Origin: Coriobacteriia bacterium
GTDB taxonomy: Bacteria; Actinomycetota; Coriobacteriia; Anaerosomatales; Anaerosomataceae
DNA length: 28,758 nt
Assembly: GCA_016938395.1 (NCBI GenBank)
Contig: JAFGUS010000122.1
Location: 1 to 28,758, forward strand
Reading direction: 5' to 3'
Every line of letters starts with the position of its first letter. The first letter of the stretch is position 1. Below, piece after piece: positions 24,439-28,758 of this stretch. A program made the position numbers and the translations under genes. The notes beneath the pieces were generated by a model, which worked only from the letters and a program-made list of their open reading frames with translations, was not told the DNA's origin and ran no database searches.

Positions 24439-27400
24439 TCACGACTCCGGCTGGTGTCGTGTGGGCAGGATAGGACGATTGAAGGCATGCAGCAACTCAT
24501 CTGCCGTCGCTTCGAGCGCGCGGGCACGGAATCCCTCGAAGCTCTCGAGCTCGTCGAGACCCTCTGTGTAGCGCACCGAGCTCGTGAGATCGAGCTTCGC
24601 CTCGGGCGCCGGGAGCAGTGCGAGGCGTCGGTACGCTCCCATCCCCTCGCTCGCCACCAGTCCCAGCTCGCGGAACACGCCTATGCCGGTGGAGACGCCC
24701 TTCTCCGAAAGGCCGGAGCCGGGCCGGCGTGCCTTCACGCGCTCGGCCAAGTCAGCGTTGGTGATCTCGATGGCGTCGGCGCCGTCTGCGCCGAGGTCCT
24801 TCAGTGCGAGGTACAGCGCTGCCAAGTCGTCTCTCGGCGGGGCCGCCGACTCGAGGATCATGCGGTTGAGCCGTGCATCCGACGGCCCGAAGACCAGGTG
24901 CACCGACGCCGGCGCCCCGTCGCGCCCGCAGCGGCCGCAGATCTGGTTGAACTCGACCTCGCCCATCGGCAGGTGATAGAGGACCACGTGGCGCACGTCG
25001 GGGATGTCGACACCTTCACCGAAGGCGCTCGTCGCGACCACCACGGTGATGTCGCCCTCCCGGAACGCCCGCTCCACCGCGTGCCGCGACTCGCGGTTCA
25101 TGCCGCCGTTGTAGAAAGCGACCCGGTGGTTCAAGTCGGGAACGGCCGCCCGCAGTTGCCGGGCGAGACGCACCGACATGTCCCGGCTGTTGACGTACAC
25201 GATCACCTTCTCGCCGGTGGCAGCGAGCGACGAGACGACCGCAGGCTTGTCACTCGCGCCTCGCCGATCCACGATGCGCAGATTCTCCCGCGTGGTCGGG
25301 TCGAGTACGAGCTCGCGCACTCCGAGTGTGGACCGGATGGCCTCGGCAACGTCGGCGGGCGCGGTGGCGGTCACCGCGAGAACGAGCGGATCTCCCAATG
25401 TGCTCAGAGCGCTGTCCAGACGCGCGTACGCCGGCCGGTGACCGGCGCGCGACAGACCCACGTGGTGAGCCTCGTCCACCACCACGAAGCCGACGCGGCC
25501 GCAGTCCGAGAAGCGTGCGGCGTGATGATCGAGGAACTCGGGCGTCGTCAGCACCACATCGAGCGAGCCGTCAGCGAGTGCGCCGAACGCCTCGTCACGC
25601 CCGCCGGGCGATGTCTCGCCCGTGACCGTTCGCACCGCACACCCCAGCTCGGCGAAGCGTTCCTCGAGGTGGAACGCCTGGTCGGCCACGAGAGCGCGCA
25701 GCGGATAGACGAAGACCGACGCTCGCCCGCCTACGATGGCCTCGCGCGCGGCGTGAACGTGGAACACGAGGGACTTTCCGCGGCCGGTCGCCATCACCGC
25801 AAGCGTCGAGCGACCCGCCGCAAGATGGCCGAGCGCCTCGGCCTGCGCGGCGTGCAGCTGACGCTCTCCGATGAAGTGACGAACGAGCTCCGCGTCGCGT
25901 GCAGCCGAATCCATCGTACGAAGCTCTTCGCGGCGCTCGGCTGCTCGCTCCGCAGCGGAGGTCTCGCCCGGAGCCTCCCCCGCCCGTCTGCTCACCAGGA
26001 CGTTGACGCCGAGGCTCGCGCCGTCGGCGCCACCGGTGACATCCGCCACCTCGAGGTCGTACTCCACGCCGGCATCGAGCACGGGAGCAAGCACCGCGGC
26101 GAGCCGCCGGTTGAGGAAACCGACCTGGTCACCGAAGGGGTCGAAGACGGCGCACGCGTTGGCGTCGTGAGGGTTCGCCGGCTGCCGCTCTATCCTCAGC
26201 GGCATCCCTGCGACGAGACGCGCGACCACAGACTGCCGCCCCTCGAACGTCACGCCCGCGAGTTTGGTGTGGAACTGCCCGGCGTCCTCGATCCCCGCGT
26301 ATTCGCCACGCGCAAGGATCTCGTCGGCATGGGCGAAGAGGTCCTCCACGAGTGTTCCGGCACCCGCGTGGGCTCCCGCGTCGCGCACCCGGACATGCCG
26401 GGAGAGCATGCGCACGCGCTCAACCCCACGCCACTCGTCAACGTCGAGCTCGAATGCGACATCAACCGCCGTATCGGTGACCGCCAGCCGCTCGATCTCC
26501 GGGGCGCGGAAGGCGATCGCACGCACCTCGGCAACACCGTCGTATGCCGTGAAGCTCAGGTGGTCCTCGGCCTTGCCGACGCGTCGGCGCCCGCTCATGA
26601 ACACGCCGCGCACCGCAAGCAGTGGGCGACGGTTCGCGAATCCGAACGGGCCGAGCAGCGCGATCTCAGCAGCGAGGTCGCGCGAGAGTGTGTCGAGCGA
26701 CACCTCGGCGTCTACGGCGACCCGCGGGACGAAGATCTCAGCAGGCAGCGATCTTCCCCATTCGGCGAGCGCCGCGCGCAGCGCATCGAGCGCGGCTGCG
26801 GGCAGCGTGACGCCGACCGCCATCGCGTGACCCCCGAACCGTGTCAGCATCGGTTCGATGCGACTGAGGGCCGCATGCAGGTCGGCCCCCTCGATGCTGC
26901 GGCCGGATCCTTGCGCCTCGTCTCCGTCGATGCTGAGCACGAGTGCGGGCACGCCAAAGCGCGTCACGAGCCGCGAGGCAACGATACCGCGCACACCCTC
27001 GTGCCAGCCTTCGCCCGCGACCACCACGACACGGTCCCCCTTGCGGAATCCATCTTCGGCCTGCGCAAGGGCGATGGCATACAGGTCGGCCTCGACCGCC
27101 TGCCGAAGCCGGTTGTGCTCGTCAAGACCGCGGGCGAGCTCGAGCGCACGGTCAGGATCGCGCGTCATGAGCAGGTCGAGCGCTGCCGCCGGCTCGGCCA
27201 TGCGACCCGCCGCGTTCAACCGTGGCCCGAGCGCGAAGGCCACCTGCTCGGCCGTGAGGCTCTCTGTCGATACGGTAGCGACCTCCGCGAGCGCGGCGAT
27301 GCCGGCACGCGGCGTCGCGCGCGTTCGCGCGAGCCCGTCGGCCACGAGCGCCCGGTTCGGACCAACGAGCGGCACGACGTCCGCAACCGTCCCGAGCGTC

Positions 27401-28089
27401 GCGAGGTCGGTCAGCTCATGCCAGGCGTCCGGACGTCCCAGCAGTGCGCCCACCGCCTGCACCAGTACGAGCGCCACGCCGGCGCCCGCCAGTGCGGGCC
27501 CCCCGTCTGTAAGCTTCGGGTTGGCCACCGGGACGCCGTCAGGCACGCCCTCCCCAGGCTCGTGGTGATCGGTCACCACGACGTCGATGCCATGGCCCGC
27601 GAGGAGCGACACCTCGGCCGCGTTGGAGATGCCGCAGTCGACGGTGACCACGAGGTCCGGCTTCATCGCCACCAGACGGCTCATCGAAGCCTCGGTCAAC
27701 CCGTACCCCTCGCGGAACCGGTGCGGCACCGTCGCCTCGACGACTCCCCCGAGCGCGGCGATCCCGAGCGCGGCGAGTGCCGCGGACGAGATTCCATCCA
27801 GGTCGAAATCCCCGAAGACCACGATGCGCTCGCCGCCCCGGATCGCCTCGGCCACGCGCGCGGCGGCTTCGTCCATACCCGGGATGTCGGCGGACTCAAC
27901 CCAGTCACGCGCGAGCGACGGCTCGAGGAAGCGTCGTGCGTCCTCGGCAGTCGTGATACCACGTGAGAGCAGGATGGTAGCGGTCACCGTCGAGAGCCCC
28001 GTGGCCGCCGAGAGCTCAGCGACCGCACGGGGATCGGCGGGAGCGGTGGACCAGTGCGGCGAGTTGGTGGTGGAAGCGATGGCGGTCAT
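24439..28089 (-). CDS. recJ: RecJ-HIRAN-RecQ-like helicase fusion
   Basis: 1216 residues; ordinary RecJ has about 560-800. Residues 1-570 are RecJ: GDFDLDG at 93-99, TVDCGIS at 149-154, TDHH at 173-176, GPRLNAAGRM at 288-297, GWHEGVRGIVASRL at 361-374, GSGRSI near 394-399 and GGHAMAVG at 419-426, so the manganese sites look intact for 5'-3' ssDNA degradation. Residues 612-673 are a HIRAN domain (RIERQPANPHDANACAVFDP, then VGFLNRR). Residues 735-1075 are a RecQ-type helicase: ATGRGKS at 767-773, DEAHH at 872-876, TATAP at 907-911, GRCGRDG at 1052-1058. The rest has a winged-helix-like stretch but none of the RecQ zinc cysteines. The chain joins helicase, nuclease and end-binding activities, fitting DNA end resection. 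It follows secF across a strong hairpin and precedes rel, the usual recJ place. Confidence 0.92.
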   Translation of the reverse strand: MTAIASTTNSPHWSTAPADPRAVAELSAATGLSTVTATILLSRGITTAEDARRFLEPSLARDWVESADIPGMDEAAARVAEAIRGGERIVVFGDFDLDGISSAALAALGIAALGGVVEATVPHRFREGYGLTEASMSRLVAMKPDLVVTVDCGISNAAEVSLLAGHGIDVVVTDHHEPGEGVPDGVPVANPKLTDGGPALAGAGVALVLVQAVGALLGRPDAWHELTDLATLGTVADVVPLVGPNRALVADGLARTRATPRAGIAALAEVATVSTESLTAEQVAFALGPRLNAAGRMAEPAAALDLLMTRDPDRALELARGLDEHNRLRQAVEADLYAIALAQAEDGFRKGDRVVVVAGEGWHEGVRGIVASRLVTRFGVPALVLSIDGDEAQGSGRSIEGADLHAALSRIEPMLTRFGGHAMAVGVTLPAAALDALRAALAEWGRSLPAEIFVPRVAVDAEVSLDTLSRDLAAEIALLGPFGFANRRPLLAVRGVFMSGRRRVGKAEDHLSFTAYDGVAEVRAIAFRAPEIERLAVTDTAVDVAFELDVDEWRGVERVRMLSRHVRVRDAGAHAGAGTLVEDLFAHADEILARGEYAGIEDAGQFHTKLAGVTFEGRQSVVARLVAGMPLRIERQPANPHDANACAVFDPFGDQVGFLNRRLAAVLAPVLDAGVEYDLEVADVTGGADGASLGVNVLVSRRAGEAPGETSAAERAAERREELRTMDSAARDAELVRHFIGERQLHAAQAEALGHLAAGRSTLAVMATGRGKSLVFHVHAAREAIVGGRASVFVYPLRALVADQAFHLEERFAELGCAVRTVTGETSPGGRDEAFGALADGSLDVVLTTPEFLDHHAARFSDCGRVGFVVVDEAHHVGLSRAGHRPAYARLDSALSTLGDPLVLAVTATAPADVAEAIRSTLGVRELVLDPTTRENLRIVDRRGASDKPAVVSSLAATGEKVIVYVNSRDMSVRLARQLRAAVPDLNHRVAFYNGGMNRESRHAVERAFREGDITVVVATSAFGEGVDIPDVRHVVLYHLPMGEVEFNQICGRCGRDGAPASVHLVFGPSDARLNRMILESAAPPRDDLAALYLALKDLGADGADAIEITNADLAERVKARRPGSGLSEKGVSTGIGVFRELGLVASEGMGAYRRLALLPAPEAKLDLTSSVRYTEGLDELESFEGFRARALEATADELLHAFNRPILPTRHQPES

Positions 28090-28095
28090 GACCCC

Positions 28096-28101
28096 ATTCT
28101 A
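28096..28101 (-). promoter_or_regulatory. -10 box for recJ, consistent with a leaderless transcript
   Basis: The minus strand reads TAGAAT, five of six matches to TATAAT, ending six bases before the ATG at 28089. A start at the A of ATG would give a leaderless mRNA; no ribosome-binding site is present. There is no clear -35, whose expected place lies in the hairpin. Confidence 0.45.
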
Positions 28102-28104
28102 ACC

Positions 28105-28140
28105 GCCGGGGCCGACACCCCATGCGGTGCCGGCCCCGGC
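28105..28140 (-). terminator. Strong hairpin between secF and the recJ fusion
   Basis: On the minus strand a 15-base stem (28140-28126 with 28119-28105, one G-U pair) closes a six-base loop (GCAUGG). It lies 36 bases after the secF stop. The tail is short on U (CGGUUAGAAU), normal for terminators of high-GC genomes. It ends just before the recJ -10 box. Confidence 0.65.
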
Positions 28141-28176
28141 CGTATCATGCGACATGCGAGTCTCGTGGCGCTGAAG

Positions 28177-28758
28177 TTACGCGCGGGCCCGCGCCTCGTG
28201 CTTGCGCTTGAGCGCCTGGAACCGCGGTTCCCGCTCCTTCCAGAGCGCATAGAGCGGGCTTGCCACGCCCACCGACGAGTACGCACCGAGCGTGAGGCCC
28301 ACCACGAGCGCGAACGCGAAGTCCTTGAGGGTCGACCCACCGAAGGCAAGCAGACAGACCACGGGGATGAGGCTCGTGACCGTGGTGTTGATAGAGCGCG
28401 CGAGCACCTGGTTGATGGAGTCGTTCGCCATCTGCTGGAACGTGTGCTTAACGAGGTTATGGCTGTTCTCACGGATGCGATGGAACACCACGACCGTGTC
28501 GTAGAGCGAGTAACCGAGGATCGTGAGCAGAGCCGCCACTGTATTCGGGGTGACCTCATGACCGACGAGTGCGTAGAGGCCGAGCACGATGAGCACATCG
28601 TGCACGAGTGCCGCGATCGCAGTCACCGACATCTTGTACTCGAAGCGGATCGAGACATACCCGAGGATGGCGATGAGGGATACCGCAAGCGCGATGAGGG
28701 CCGCGTTGGTGACGTTCGCGCCCCAACCGGGACCGATCGTCGTCACGTTGGCTTCCTG
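28177..28758 (-). CDS. secF: Protein-export membrane protein SecF (3' part)
   Basis: The frame is open to the window's right edge (193 codons present, 5' end missing). Membrane segments and the conserved LGYSLYDTVVVFHRIREN loop and NQVLARSINTTVTSLIPV stretch identify SecF, which works with SecD and YajC to complete proton-driven protein translocation. The basic C terminus (KEREPRFQALKRKHEARARA) is normal. The missing N-terminal helix and the periplasmic part lie beyond the edge, probably preceded by secD. Confidence 0.93.
   Translation of the reverse strand, partial: QEANVTTIGPGWGANVTNAALIALAVSLIAILGYVSIRFEYKMSVTAIAALVHDVLIVLGLYALVGHEVTPNTVAALLTILGYSLYDTVVVFHRIRENSHNLVKHTFQQMANDSINQVLARSINTTVTSLIPVVCLLAFGGSTLKDFAFALVVGLTLGAYSSVGVASPLYALWKEREPRFQALKRKHEARARA

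Overview
The window is high-GC bacterial chromosome, clearly above 60% GC by eye. Every gene I can support lies on the minus strand, so all are described in that direction (right edge to left edge). The gene content suggests a deep-branching actinobacterium. Type IV pilus ATPase, Roadblock/LC7 and DUF4388 genes sit beside a SigB/SigF-type sigma factor, one long bifunctional Rel enzyme and a RecJ-helicase fusion, which points towards a Coriobacteriia-like lineage. That placement is an inference; no rRNA or other phylogenetic marker was tested.

Right block (28758 to 17674): the 3' part of secF, a strong terminator-like hairpin, a 1216-residue RecJ-HIRAN-RecQ-like fusion, the (p)ppGpp synthetase/hydrolase rel, a metallo-beta-lactamase-fold hydrolase, a small membrane protein, hisS, aspS and a second small membrane protein. 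This follows the old secDF-recJ-rel-hisS-aspS order shared by Firmicutes and Actinobacteria, but without apt and dtd.

Middle block (17673 to 8476): a roughly 315-base gap with a terminator-like hairpin, a promoter -10 and a structured RNA that I interpret as 6S RNA. It lies between aspS and rarA, as in Bacillus subtilis. Then come a thioredoxin-fold lipoprotein, rarA, a DUF948-like protein, a Cys-rich anti-sigma-like protein with its sigma factor, an AI-2E family permease, alaS, ruvX and mltG. These genes are packed with 1-8 base overlaps or gaps of a few bases.

Left block (8471 to 1): an ABC exporter (ATPase plus permease), a membrane-anchored TPR-like protein with a calcium-loop tail, yqeG, aroE, pilB, a Roadblock/LC7 protein, a DUF4388 protein with a long Pro/Glu-rich tail, and probably the first codons of one more gene. 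The last group looks like a type IV pilus assembly and regulation module attached to a shikimate gene.

The most unusual item is the RecJ-HIRAN-RecQ-like fusion, which puts a 5'-3' exonuclease, an ssDNA-end-binding domain and a 3'-5' helicase type on one chain. Other items worth checking are the 6S RNA candidate, a probable CTG start for yqeG, an anti-sigma protein with lost ATP-site residues and seven cysteines, and an AspRS with residues expected of a non-discriminating enzyme. Non-ATG starts are common here: GTG for many genes, TTG for hisS.
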